NCBI GenBank assembly: GCA_028023455.1
Contig: JAQFVV010000229.1
Span: forward strand, 1,610,501-1,674,500
Origin: Epiperipatus broadwayi
Taxonomy: Eukaryota > Onychophora > Udeonychophora > Euonychophora > Peripatidae
Length of the DNA: 64,000 bases
Direction of reading: 5' to 3'
Shown here: one piece after another, positions 12,780 to 24,527 of the stretch
How the letters are laid out: each line of letters starts with the position of its first letter
How positions within the stretch are numbered: the stretch's first letter is position 1
Notes under the pieces: generated by a model
The model's database searches: none
What the model saw: only the letters and a program-made list of their open reading frames with translations
Told to the model about the DNA's origin: nothing
Translations under genes and position numbers: made by a program

Positions 12780-13480
12780 TCTCTAGGTTTGCATTAATGT
12801 GTATCTTACATCTTACTAATCGATGATCACTTCTTGTATTGAATTTATTAAAGACATTACAATCCTGAAATATACATTTTCTGTCAGTCAAAATGTAATC
12901 CAATTCTGCTGTACCTTCATTTGGATGCTTTCATGGCCATTTCCTTTTAATACTTTTCTCAAAAAAGAATTCATAATATAAAGGTTTTTTTTTTCTGCAA
13001 ACTCCACAAGTCTATGTCCTCTCTCATTTTTATTACCATAACCAGAATTATCTATAGCACTTTCATCTTTCATTTGTTTACCAATTCTAGCATTAAAGTC
13101 TCCCATAACAATTATAAAATGTTTACTCTGATCAAAAGCCTTTTGTACATCCATATAAAAATCTACTATTTTATCACTATAAGAACTTGTTAGGGTATAA
13201 ACCTGAATTATCTGCATTTGGTATCTGCTATTAAGTTGAATAACTAATCTTGTCACTCTGTTCCATATACCATCAATCTCCACAATGTTCTTCCACTTTT
13301 ATTTATAATGAATCCTACTCCACTTGTACTTCTAGTATTTGTGCCTTTATAGTAGGGTACATGTCCACTTTTAAAATTAATTGTCTCTTCATCTTTTCTT
13401 CTAACTTCACAAAGTCCAATAATGTTTCATTTAATATGAAACAGTTCTTCTTCCAATTCTTGCAATCTACTTTCACTTGA
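12780..13480 (-). pseudogene. Broken APE-type endonuclease of LINE copy B
   Basis: The open piece 12888-13283 reads through IIQVYTLTSS, VMGDFNARIG and YGNKNERGHRLVEF, the hallmark order of the exonuclease-endonuclease-phosphatase fold in RTE elements. Beyond its ends, other frames keep GLCEVRRK (catalytic Glu region, near 13400 on plus) and RSDHRLVRCKI (catalytic His region, near 12800-12845). All the catalytic landmarks are therefore present but split by stops and frameshifts. Family role: nicking of target DNA before target-primed reverse transcription. Confidence 0.8.
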
Positions 13481-13729
13481 AAGTGATTTGCTGTTGTTGT
13501 ACCTAAATAAAGTCATCATCAAATGGCAGCTTGGATTCATAAACAGGGGATTCTTATCACCCTCCATGTTTGGCCACTAGCTTCTGCCTTGGCTGGTGAT
13601 TTTACAGCCTTCTGGGAATAAGAGCCCATGATTTGTTTTTATCTGTCATGATTGTATGTATCTATTAAAAAAAAAATTTTCATTCACCCACATATTCATT
13701 CTGTCTTATCGGGCAACTGAGAAGTGTTT

Positions 13730-13947
13730 CTTGATCTTAAACTTAGAGGTAAAAAGCCAACAAACTCATTACACTGACTAATGCATGCTGGTGAGCACTC
13801 CATCCATGTTTATATACTGTATGAATAATCACATAGTAATAACAGCTGCCATGACAAGAATGTATGGAGTGGATATAAAGAATTTGCCCTGTTCGGTTCC
13901 TTTAAGGCCTCCAAGAGGAATCAAGGGATCTCCTTTTAGTTAACAGC
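13730..13947. repeat. Dispersed repeat R3, copy 1
   Basis: About 215 bp aligns directly with 52242-52456. Both contain 'gttcggttcctttaagg', a 'ccaagaggaatca' segment and end 'agttaacag'. The stretch is GC-richer than its surroundings. No coding frame is conserved between the copies, so the element type is unknown. Confidence 0.6.
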
Positions 13948-15736
13948 AAACTTCTTTCTGCAATCATATATATATATTTACAATATTATTAAATCTATAC
14001 TGCATCATTATATACTGTTGGTAGCACATTTGTTTTACGTTTGTTTGGCATGAAGCAGATAAGCAAGTATTTATGACTTCGATTACCAGATATTTCCTAA
14101 AAAACTTTACAAGAATTTTATAAAATATTGGTAATAGCATCATAGCTCAGATGATAATAACTCAATGCATATTTTTGCAATATAAAATGCAAAGTATAAT
14201 CCACATTAGAAAATATACATGTTTTAAGGTTTCTGCCTGGCAGCAAAGAGAAACTAAGCAATAGAATACTATGATCATGGTAACAATATTTAATTATCAA
14301 ATAGTAGTTTGCATTGATGTCATCTTTTAGCATAATTTGTTCTGATTAAAACCTTCACATATTAATAAAATTTTATGTTTTAAGGTACATAAATAAATAA
14401 ATCCATAATTAATAGCTTGAACATTAGATGTAGAAGTCAGTTTTACATTTATTTTTATTATTATTGTTGTTGTTACTGGTACTGTTTTATCTTATTCAAG
14501 TTTTTCTGAATATATTTCAAGAAGTCAAACTTTATTTGTATATCATGTAATATTAAATCATCCATGCACTTTACTACTGTTACACAATGCTTTATTTACC
14601 ACTCTCTTTTACAGTTTCGATTGCACCAGGAATCTTCTTCAGAACTACAACATAATACAAACATATGAAAATAAATATACATGTAATTTACATTCTGTAT
14701 ATACATCTTATAATCATCATCTATTTATTATCTTTTAAATATTATATAATTTTTTTACCCTTTTTTTACATTCTATATTTATTAATTAAAACTTCTTATA
14801 CATATATATTCTGTTTTTATTTATATATTTTTTATTTTCAAACTTTATTGTTGTGAGCCATTGGATTGAACAGAATACAGAGAGCTCATTTTTCACTCTT
14901 GATTGGTTCCAGAAAAATAGCATTAAGATTAAATTTTATGATTGACAGTGATCAGACCATAAGAATAACGTTAATAACATTTCATCATTATTATATCACA
15001 TAAAACTTCAATATTTTTATATATTGAGAGTGATACACAAAATATATGAATAATAATTTATTGAAAAACATATATATGGATTAAATAAAAGTTAAAAGTT
15101 TTATGTGAATAAATAAAAAATAATTACGAATTTTTAAAAAATGAAGACAAAATTAATAGATTTTTAAAAAGACACATAATTGCTCTCTCCCCTCATAATT
15201 TTATTATTATTAATTTTATCTTCAAATTTTCCTTAGCAAAATGAATATATTTTAAAAATTAGATTTTTAAATAAATGCTAATGAAGGTTTGGTAATATTT
15301 TTCAGAATTTTAATTTTTATAAATTAAGAATGGTTTATATATATATTGTCTTGTGGTTGACATTTTGGAATTTAATCTCAGCAATTCAAAATTCTTCAGA
15401 TTATGCTTTTAATTTTAAAATTACATTGCTTTCAGTTGATTATTAGTGATATTCTTACATACAAGCATTGCATTTTCAAATAGCAGATGATGTTTATATT
15501 TCATTCACTTTTGGTAAGTTTTAATTTTATACTTAAGCTGTAAATACAATGTTTTCATGCTATAACTTTCATTCCATCTACTCCATTGTTTTTCGATTAA
15601 ATCCTAATAGTGTACATACCTTTTAGTTTTAAATTTAAATTGTAAAAACCAGTACTTTTTCCTATTGTTGATAGCATTGAAGTCATAGTAAAAAATGTAT
15701 GAATATCACTATCTAAATATAAGTTTAGTAACTGTT
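13948..15736. other. AT-rich non-coding DNA, nothing recognised
   Basis: Only low-complexity AT sequence and chance frames (for example 14118-14333 minus and 14665-14856 plus, both hydrophobic or low-complexity). Confidence 0.5.
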
Positions 15737-15944
15737 AGTTATATAATTATATATCTTATTAAATAATCACCATCTTCTTACACCTTTAAGCAAATAATGT
15801 TTATTATATAATAATAGTTTCAACTGTTTCTGGCACTCTGAAGAAGACTGCGAGGAACAGTTGAAATTGTTATCATAAAATAAACATTATTTGCTTAAAG
15901 GTGTAAGAATATCGTGATTATTTAATAAGATATATAGTTATATA
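15737..15944. mobile_element. Foldback (MITE-like) element with near-perfect arms
   Basis: Left arm 15746-15830 is almost the exact reverse complement of right arm 15852-15935, including 'cacctttaagcaaataatg' and its complement, with a loop of about 20 bp (ggcactctgaagaagactgc). A 9-bp direct repeat, agttatata, flanks it (15737-15745 and 15936-15944) and could be a target duplication, although AT-rich repeats arise easily by chance. No coding capacity. Confidence 0.7.
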
Positions 15945-16738
15945 TAAATAAGCAAAATTACTGAAGAAAAAGAAGGAAGAAATATGTTAGGTATATAAAA
16001 ACCTAGAAATCAATCTACACTCATGTTGTCAGAATATGGTTGCCCTGAAATATTTAACTTTTTAAAATTATTCTCCTTTCCTCTCCCCCCCCTTTTTTTT
16101 TTGTTTGCACGTTTTATGCTTTGCATTGTAAAATTTTCTATTATGTAAGCTTTAGATAAATGAAACTTCCATTTCTTCAAGCTGTGAAATTTTATCATGT
16201 TCTATAATTGTTCAATCCTGTTGTTTGTGCAAAATCTTGGGTAATGTTTGCATGAGCAATGAAGCTATTCTTTTTATAAAATATCTATCTATATATATAT
16301 TTCTATAAAATGTAATGCAAATTGTTTTGTCTGCTTGGTAGTCTTTTTTTAATAATAAGACAGCATTTATTTAAATTATTATTTTCAAGTATTTCCAATT
16401 TTATAATTTTTAACATGATTGGTTTTTTGGTGACAAGTTTTTATCATTTTAAAATTGTAAATAAATAAATTATTTATTTATATATACAAAAGTAAGCTAT
16501 TTACTTTTATAAGTAATTTTCTGTCATAATTATTCATTACCATAAGACTCACTTATTATTCATTTTTTACTTGGAATGTTTGTCAGAGGATTTTTATTTC
16601 TTTTTTTGATATAGTCATTAAATCAGTAAAAGTTGAAAAGTTGTGAGTTATCATAACTTTCTGCAATGTATACAGGTTAGGAAATATTCACATCTTATAG
16701 CATCAACACAATATCACTTAATTCTTAAACTTATCAGT
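15945..16738. other. AT-rich non-coding DNA, nothing recognised
   Basis: Contains a C/T-rich tract at 16079-16100. No gene seen. Confidence 0.5.
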
Positions 16739-16949
16739 ATTATGTAAATAAAAGCAGCTTTCTACTGTAGTGCCATCTATTGCAAATTGAGTAGTGATTA
16801 ATTATCAAATAGTAGTATATTTTAAGCTTAAGTACTCATTGATAAATCAAAAACCAGTCTGAAATGCATATTAAAATATGTGATAATCATTGATTACTCT
16901 GACTCGCAATAGATGACATGTACAGCAGAGCTGCTCTTGTTTGTATAAT
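16739..16949. mobile_element. R1 foldback element, complete-looking copy
   Basis: About 211 bp with terminal inverted repeats of roughly 60 bp. The left end reads 'gcagctttctactgtagtgc' then 'catctattg'; the right end, reverse-complemented, has 'gcagctctgctgtac' then 'catctattg'. The 'gattactc...agatgrc' core is shared with segments at 41.9, 43.6, 45.4-45.8, 53.7, 54.5, 55.4, 56.6 and 57.1 kb. Non-coding. Confidence 0.6.
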
Positions 16950-17689
16950 CTTGCAGTATTCTTAGTTTTTTTCTCCAGATCTTTAAATGTTGATAATGGT
17001 TTATATTAATTTTTTTAAGCAAAAATGAGCTTTTTTATTATGAGATCAAATGCTAACTATAAGTTATAAGCAGAGATTTAAATGTAATAAAATATATTTA
17101 GAAACAGATTACTCCAAAAGGTGTTGTTGATTTTATATTACTTAATTACAATTCAGTAGTATCTCTTTATCCATGTTATTAGATTCCAAGTCTTCTTGGG
17201 TGTATCAAAATGTGCAAATAGTAAACAGCTCTATATAATATATGTTTTACATGGGCAAACATATACATAGGTTATATATTTTTAATATGCATATATAGTA
17301 TGTATAGTTATATAATTAAATCTAGAAATTGTAATGGTTTTAACAAAAAAATAAAAGTATATTCATACCAATGATAGAATTTATGAATTATAACCAGATA
17401 TTATTTTCAGAATAATAAAAAAATAAAACATACTATTTTTGTATACTTTATTACTTTTTTGCATTGATGAAGTGCAAAAAATAAAATGCTTAAGATGTTT
17501 AATCTGTAAAATTTAAGCTATTATATCTTATCTGAAAAGGAAATCAACACATTTTCTTGTGCTGTCAAATTCAAGGCTCATCATTGATGGAAGCCACAAA
17601 GTTTTTTTAAGTATCTTATAGTGTATACACAAACTTTGGGATTTGGGTTCTTTGACCAATTTTTGTCTTGCTTCTTACAATCTCTTCTA
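16950..17689. other. AT-rich non-coding DNA, nothing recognised
   Basis: No frame, repeat or RNA supported. Confidence 0.5.
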
Positions 17690-18260
17690 GTCATCATCAT
17701 CATCACCCATTATCAATCCACTGCAGGATGAAGGTCTCTCCAAGTTCAATCCATCTTCTCCGATCTTCAACTTCTCTTCTCCACATCACCCCTTCACACT
17801 GTCTTATTTCATCCATCCATCTCACATGTGATCTCCTTCGGGGTCTTTTACAATCTCTTGGAATCCAGTTTAAGATTTCAATTATTCATCTACAATCATC
17901 TCTTCTAGCAATATGTCCAGCCCAACTCCAATCTTTTAATTTTTTCAATGAGGTCAGTAACACCTGTTTGTTCTCTTACCCATACATTGCGTTTTCGATC
18001 TCTTCTTGTTACTCCCAACATGCATCTTTTCAAACTTCTTTGAATGGTCTGAAGTCTTTGTATTGCTTTTCTATTAAGTGTCCAAGTCTCAGATTCATAA
18101 GTAAGAATTGGTAAAACACATTTGTTAAAAATCTTTTCAAACACATAGGCATATTTCCTTTTCGTATCAAGTTATTTCTACCAAAAGAACTCCAAACAAG
18201 TTTAATTCTATGATTAATTTCATCCATTCTAGTATATATCATAAAATGTGGCCTGAATGC
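17690..18260 (-). mobile_element. RTE-like LINE copy (C), 5'-truncated 3' end, minus strand
   Basis: Covers only the C-terminal part of the LINE ORF and its 3' end. The plus strand begins with an ATC-rich run (tcatcatcatcatcaccc), which is a GAT-type 3' tail on the minus strand. The piece at 17905-18144 reads VLPILTYESETWTLNRKAIQ and later RRDRKRNVWVREQTGVTDL, a typical RTE C-terminal segment. 5' truncation is usual after incomplete target-primed reverse transcription. The overlapping plus-strand frame (17668-18114) is a shadow. Confidence 0.85.
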
Positions 18261-18769
18261 ATGCATGTTTAATGTAAGTTTTGTGTAGTTTTGCTTCAGT
18301 AAAATTTTTCCATTCATTCTACACCAAATATTATTGCTGTGACTAGATGCTTAATAATTACATTATCATATAAATTTCAAATGTGCAGATGTAGTAAAAA
18401 AAGTGCATTAGTCATTGTATTAGAGTTTAAACAATTTTAACAATTTCTAACTATTTCATGCTAAAAAGATATAATTGCTGAAATTTTTTTTTTTCCAGAA
18501 AAAAGAAGAGAGAAATGGTTTTATTTTTTATGATTTACAAATTATACAAAAAAAAATATTATTTGACAAAGATAAAATATTATTACCTCCTAAAATATTT
18601 ACAAATGTTTGAATTATATTTCTATTACATTTAAAAAAATTATATTTCTTAAAATTTTATCTGTAGACTCTTTGTTTACAATTTAATCTAGAAAACCAAA
18701 GTAAAATGCTTTGTTAGCATATCACAAATAAAATGACAGAGATTTTTGTCAATTTTGGAAGAAACATTA
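18261..18769. other. AT-rich non-coding DNA, nothing recognised
   Basis: Nothing supported. Confidence 0.5.
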
Positions 18770-18870
18770 CCAGACTTTCCAATTGCCAGTGATGATTTTC
18801 CATCATTGTTTTATTCCATAATTAAGAATAACTAGATACTTATTCATCAATTCAAAACTTACAAATGTAT
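18770..18870 (-). repeat. Dispersed repeat R2, copy
   Basis: Shares 'ccaattgccag' and 'aagaataactagatactt' followed by 'attcatcaattc' with the R2 copies at 8.2 and 46.8 kb. Confidence 0.45.
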
Positions 18871-18970
18871 TGCTTATCAAACAAGATGATGGCTTTTATA
18901 ATTTTATATCAAACAATTAACCTAAAACATTTTGGATATCTAAATTTCAGTTCCCTTACAATATAGAAGG

Positions 18971-19020
18971 TCTTTGCTAAATGAACATATATATGTCTTT
19001 GCTAAATGAACATATATATG
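18971..19020. repeat. Perfect 2 x 25-bp tandem duplication
   Basis: Two identical adjacent 25-bp units beginning tctttgctaaatgaacat (18971-18995 and 18996-19020). Confidence 0.9.
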
Positions 19021-19280
19021 ATTTTTTTTCCTTCTCTTCATTTTTTGGGAGTTGTCCATATATGATCATGTCTAATAGTTAAACTTCTATTCATGTATAT
19101 ATATTATTATTCTGTATTCTATTTGTCATTTGCACTTTTTGCTATTATTTTTAAACTTAAAAAAAAAAAAACTCAAGGTAACTAAATTTTCTTTATAAGA
19201 TATTTAGGCCTAGTTATTGCTGTTATAATAATGTATATATGTATTCATTAATTAAATGCATTATTATGGTAAAGATTATA

Positions 19281-19700
19281 AATATTATTTATTAAGTGCA
19301 AGCAGTTCGTAATTAAAGTGAAAGGTTGAAACCTTCTCATGTGTGCATTTAGAATGTTTATATAACAGCCAATCAGATGTAAAGATAACTATATAAGTAG
19401 CTCTCAAATCGCAACAGAAGACAGAGATTTTATAAGAAAAAGGTGGTTCCATGTTCTTTACTTAAATTTCTATATATATATATAAGCCAGTCTGAAGCTT
19501 TTTGACTTAAGAGTGTGAAGCTTTTAAACATCTCCACATCTAACTCACTGAGTATTATTTCTAAATCAACAACGCGAAATCTTTTGATTTACAACAAAGT
19601 AATATTTTCAGAACTTATGAAATTGACAGTAATGTATGTAAATATTTATTAAGTGCAAGCAGTTCGTAATTAAAGTGAAAGGCTGAAACCTCACATGTAC
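19281..19700. repeat. Segment bounded by ~60-bp direct repeats, promoter-like inside
   Basis: 19281-19342 and 19641-19699 are near-identical direct repeats (both contain 'aagtgcaagcagttcgtaat' and 'gaaacct'), 358 bp apart. Just inside the first repeat is a CCAAT box (gccaatcag, 19368-19376), and about 20 bp further a TATA-like tatataag (19390-19397). This could be a solo LTR or the remains of a small retroelement. No coding frame links to it. Confidence 0.5.
19368..19397 (+). promoter_or_regulatory. CCAAT plus TATA-like arrangement
   Basis: gccaatcag followed by actatataagtag has roughly the spacing of a class II core promoter. In DNA this AT-rich the TATA part is cheap; the CCAAT part and the flanking direct repeats make it worth noting. 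No downstream gene was found. Confidence 0.25.
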
Positions 19701-21304
19701 CTCTCTTAATATTATATATTTTAGCCATATATGTGGTTATTAAAACTCTAAACCCAAATTGGCATGTGTTTGATATTTGGTTTTGATGTTTAATAACTAT
19801 CTATTTGGCTAGGATATGTAATGTTAATAGGTATTATGTTTATGTATACATGTTAAAAGAGACTTGTACTGCAGTGAAAGTTCATCTATCTACTCTGCCT
19901 TACCATTTTAATTCATATTATGTGTTTTGGGTTCAATCTAGCATAGAATTTTTATTTTTGATAACCTGCCCATAATTATATAGCTAATCACTTAATACTG
20001 ATAGTAAATGGATATTTAACTATTATTAACTGCAAGGGGGAAACAAAGATGGAAACCTGCTTAAATACTCAATAGTATTTGGAAGTCTGGTAGATACTGC
20101 TGTCTCGTTTACTGTTTTCATGAGAAACCACTTATATAATAATAACTATGAAGGAATGACTTTTGGCCCTAATCCTAACTGAATAAACCTTTTATACAAT
20201 AATTATAAGGAATAGTGGTCATAAAATTAATTTAATACAATCACAATTTATACAGGTGTGACTTGTTCTGAGATCAATTCCTAACTCATTAAATTGATAG
20301 GAATGTATTCTTTTCTATGGATGTAAACATATGTAAGCTATTAAATATTGAACAAACAATTATGTATATATAAATACATCTACATAAAATCCAATTTTCA
20401 GTAATCAAATATAAATTTAACTACGAATGAATGATACTAATGGAAATAATGACATTGTTAATTATTGTTATTTGAAACTTATACAAGATTGCATTTACAT
20501 GATTATCATTATTTCTTTATCTCTCCCTCTTATTAATAACTTATCTAAAATTAATAAGTTTTGTATTCATATGTGATAAATAATAATTGTTATTTTTTTT
20601 TTTTTTAAATTTAACAAGTAAAGAGGAAGTTATTACAGATTCTTTCAAAATAATATAGATAACAAGCATTATTTACAAATTCAAATTATTTAAAACAAAG
20701 TACAAATCAATCCTTAAATATAAGACTGACCAAAATAAAATAATTGTCATTTACTTCTCTGACAAATATTAAAATTTTGTTTATGTTGATAATATAGTGT
20801 TATAATTTTTAGTTGCCTTTTAAATAAGCCTATTTCTTCATTTCAGCCAGTTATTTGGGTAGCATTCAAAAGTGTTCCAGATTAGATCTAGCTAATTTTT
20901 AGTAGTGTCTCTCTTTATTCACAAGGCATAATGAAAATCCTGGGCTTTGAATAAAGTAATATCCCCTTTTGCTCAAGAGAAAAGGAAAACTGATTTTTAT
21001 ATCAAAACTTAATTTCTTTCTTGAACCTCATTTTAGTTTTTTTTAAAACCAAATTTGCATTTCATTTTGAAGAAGAAAAAAAATCTTATTTTTTTTGTTG
21101 TTGTATTGAAATGAATAATAGATTGTTCATTTCAAATTCTTGAACTTAAAAGTAAAAACAACAATGACAAAAAAGGGATTGTACTTATTAAAGGTTCTCT
21201 TAAAGACCATTGGACATTTTATAAACTATTCAGCTATTGATTGATATAAGATTGTTCAGGTGTAGTTTGATAATAAAGTCTGGGGGCTTTTTCTTTCGAG
21301 GCAA
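19701..21304. other. AT-rich non-coding DNA, nothing recognised
   Basis: No supported gene or repeat. Confidence 0.5.
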
Positions 21305-22230
21305 CTATGCAGAAGAAGCAATTAGTGTGGGAGAAAATTGTGGTTTATTTCTTCTTAATTGTAAATAAAGTTGATGATCGGTGAAATTTTTATTCAAAGA
21401 AGAGTTTGGTGGTGGAATTTTTGTTGTGTTTAACTCTATAGAGATGCAATACATCTGTATGTTTGGTTGCTGCTATTGAATTTTTTTATCCAATAGATTA
21501 ATCAGCTTGAGAGACAAGTCTTCATTTAGTTTTTGTGGTAACAGCCATTCCATTTCGTTTTGGAGATAAAGCAGACTTTGCTCTATTTTTATTTGTATTT
21601 GTTTATCCAGCTGTGAGGTTATGGATGGCACTTGATATCATACATCACATTGTTTTAATCCATCTAACTTGTGTTGTGAGCCCTTGCACATATCTTATAG
21701 CCTTTGGTTATTTATTTGAAAAAGTTTGTGTTGATTTTGTATATTTTTTTCAAGTAATTTTTGTTCTGATGCAACTAAAAGTTCATCACATATTTTTAGT
21801 TCATTCTCTGATTTTAAAAGTAATTGAGCCTGTTCATGTTCCATGATTTGAACCTTTGTTTCTTCTTTAAGTTGTACTTTTTTGTTTTTATTTCTCTATT
21901 TTCTGGGGATCATCTCATTTTTGCTGTGATTTAAATGGCTTTCAAAAATTATCTATCATTTGAACCATATATTTTATGCTCATCCATGCTCGGATTCATG
22001 TTTTAAAATCTGTGTTGGATTATATCTAATTGTGATGATGTTGCAGTACTCTTGCATTTTTTTTCTTTATTAATATCTTTATGCTTTATTTGATTGCATG
22101 AATCACTATCTGGATGGACATTATCCATATCAGAAGTCTCTAAACTATCTTTTTCAAAGCTTGTTTCAGAAGTATTTCTTGGTGCTTTTCATCCTTTTAT
22201 CTTCATTCTCCATTTTAATAATCCTCCAAA
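21305..22230 (-). pseudogene. Decayed coiled-coil protein pseudogene, minus strand
   Basis: On minus, one frame from about 21890 down to 21305 is protein-like for almost 200 codons with only about four internal stops. It includes QAQLLLKSENELKICDELL, LLYLQNEMEWLLPQKLNEDL, LKLINLLDKKIQ and LYLQLRRNKPQFSPTLI. A second frame upstream (22003-22191) reads TSETSFEKDSLETSDMD then NVHPDSDSCNQIKHKDIN. Leu/Gln/Glu heptads suggest a coiled coil, and the upstream part is acidic and disordered. Stops plus at least one frameshift mean it is not functional as read. The family is not recognised. No obvious poly(A) tail was seen, so a processed origin is unproven; a diverged transposon ORF is also possible. 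Confidence 0.5.
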
Positions 22231-24381
22231 ATTTTTAAACACAATAAACTTATGTGCAATACAATTTTAACTGGATACATCATCAACAGTATTAGATCAT
22301 TCCCTGGAATACTCTGGAACCCACATATACATGTATGTTTTCTTCATGGTATAACTTGTGTTGTTATTTCTTCTTTTTTTTTTTTGTTTGTTTTACAATA
22401 TAATTACAATATATAGAAGAAGAAAAATATTGTCTGGTCAGCCATATCATTTATCTAATTCAGGCAAATGTGAGTTTATAACAGATGAAAATCGCCCTCG
22501 CCCTGGGTGAACCAAAAATTTATAAGCAGAAGTTACTCCTGATGAATGGACAAGAATTAAACTTCACAGATATAACTCTAAATATTAAGAAGCTGGAATA
22601 AATTGTGTTAAAGAAATTGACAAGCAATGGCAAACCATAATCTAATGTTATAGCTTGATCAAAGAACCATGTTGCCTATTAATCTCTCAACAATAAAATA
22701 ACATTAATTTAAATGGATTTCAAATTAATTTAAATGCCAAGCTTTGTTATTATTGCTTAATATCTTCTGGTTAGTAATTATTAAGTGATATTTTATTAAT
22801 ATGCAGACAGTGTTAAAACTATTACAGGGTATTTGATAGCTAGAAAATTTTTACTACTCATTTAAATTATTTTAATAGGAATAAATTATACTAATAGACA
22901 TATAAGTAACTAACTGATTAAAATGTTAAATGATTTTCATTCCAATGATATGCTACATTTTTCATTTTTTAAATTGCTTCTAAATTATCACATGCAATGT
23001 CTAGTCTCAGTAAAACTAGTTGTAAAAATTTTTTTTTTTTATTTCTGCAGCTAAATGATTTTGGAATAAGGGTGTGGTATAGGCCTGTCTTTCAACCTAA
23101 TATTCTATCCAAAACAGTATTTTTATTGTCTAGGGTTTTAACTTTATTCAAGAAATTTTTTCTTAGTCTATTTTTTTTTGGTTTTTACATTTATTTGCCC
23201 TCAAATCATTTACATCTTTTTGAATGTCTAATGATGTGATCTATCATCATCTACTATTTTTCAATTTTTAATTTCAGAGCATTTAGTATTATGCAATTAT
23301 TTTCTATCAATTTGTGCAGTTTAACGTGTAGGTAGAGGGATGAACTTGACAGCTAACAGTTTCTGGATCGAACTTCAATTTGTGACATCTAACATTCAAA
23401 TATCATTGACCCCCCCCCCTCCACAAACAACTATTCATTTGATTATTCTTTCTGAGCAGTTTAGTGCTGTAATAGAATATACCATTCCAAGAACTGATGA
23501 TTCTTAGATTGAAACTCACCCTTTTACTTCAGGTGTTTGAATATCATATGGCTTTCTGTGCAACTATTTAGCTATAGTTTTTATTATTTTCTTGTGCCTC
23601 ATTTTATTTGTCTATAGATATTTTATCCATTAATTTTTTTTTTTTACTTCCTTGCATTCAATATTTTTTTTCTTTTTACTTCTGTTCCATTTATGGTTAT
23701 TGGAGTAATAGGCTTGTCCAGTTTTAAAACAAGCTATTATTGATTATACTGCCTATGAAAAGATTATGACTAAGCCCCTGCCAATGCTTTTCAATGATTG
23801 AGGGCTTGTGCAAAAAAATATATATATATATATAGAAGAAAAAAATGGTAGCACAACTATCATATATGTAATTAAAGGATGATAATGTGTTTGCTAAATA
23901 TATAATCATAGTTATTGCAGACACTACTTATGACAAAAGAAACTCATGAGGACAATTGAAAGACAGAAACAAAACGAGACTATTTGCATCTGAAAAAGTA
24001 TCTAACCTTTGATTACCCGACATTTTATCCTCTAAAGCAACAAGTTACTCGTGGTCAGGCACTGCTCATTTATTCTTCAAGGTAGTTCATTATTCATCAT
24101 CCCATCGTTAATCTGATTTCACTGATGTAAGATATTTCATCTGACTTTGCCATAGTTCTTTGGTGCTTTAGTTTCAAAATATTGAATTTAAATCAAAAAG
24201 ACAAATGAAGATTATCTTCTTTTTTAAAATCTAAGTAAATGTTTAATAAAGGGTATTTTCTTAGGTTTTCAGATTAACTAATTTTTATTCAGCCTGTGGT
24301 CCTGTTCCCATTGCAGCTAGTTATTTGGGATTTTATTTCAGCTAAAAAAAAATTATTTGTATAAAACTTATATATTTTAGA
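22231..24381. other. Mostly AT-rich non-coding DNA
   Basis: A protein-like stretch of about 39 codons on plus near 22482-22602 (MKIALALGEPKIYKQ onward, ending in TAA) may be a remnant of an unknown sequence. A C run lies at 23409-23418. A B-box-like 'ggatcgaacttc' near 23363 is isolated. Nothing else supported. Confidence 0.4.
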
Positions 24382-24511
24382 TAGATAAATGGATTTTTTT
24401 TCCTCATGTGTCATAGCATCGGCTGGGAAGCGAACCTGCTAACCCGGGACAACTGCTTGTAAGGCAGCTGAGCTGACCTCTCGGCCACCAACGCTTGACT
24501 AGATAAATGGA
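24382..24511 (-). mobile_element. tRNA-derived SINE with 12-bp target duplication, minus strand
   Basis: The minus strand reads gcgttggtggccgagaggtc (A-box), then a tRNA-like anticodon arm and the B-box ggttcgcttcc, closing with ccgatgct. The first and last seven bases of the tRNA part can pair as an acceptor stem (GCGTTGG with CCGATGC, wobbles allowed). A short tail with a T run on plus (A-rich on minus) follows. It is flanked by tagataaatgga at 24382-24393 and 24500-24511. Same family as 42768-42857 and the stub at 47690. Confidence 0.85.
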
Positions 24512-24527
24512 ATTGGGATAATTTTAC

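Larger units (their letters stand above)
10855..13640 (-). mobile_element. RTE-like LINE copy (B), nearly full length, minus strand
   Basis: This is the best preserved LINE copy here. Reading from 13640 leftwards, it has a 5' leader, an APE-type endonuclease (about 13480-12780), a linker, a reverse transcriptase (about 12250-11400) and a C-terminal segment to about 10900. The endonuclease resembles proteins often labelled craniofacial development protein 2-like, as is typical of RTE-clade elements. Several frameshifts and stops break the ORF. The 3' end carries 'atcactatcatcc', reminiscent of the ATC/GAT-rich 3' end of copy C. Confidence 0.85.

Noticed and set aside
17668-18114. 148-codon plus-strand frame, the longest in the window
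   Set aside because: It is antisense to the LINE C-terminal region of copy C and rich in Ser/His from the reversed sequence.
21535-21846. 103-codon plus-strand frame resembling a membrane protein
   Set aside because: It is the antisense shadow of the Leu/Gln-rich minus-strand pseudogene; hydrophobicity follows from that composition.
24394-24499. Functional tRNA gene on minus
   Set aside because: The tRNA-like part continues into a tail and A-run and is bounded by a target duplication, with further copies in the window, so it is a SINE.
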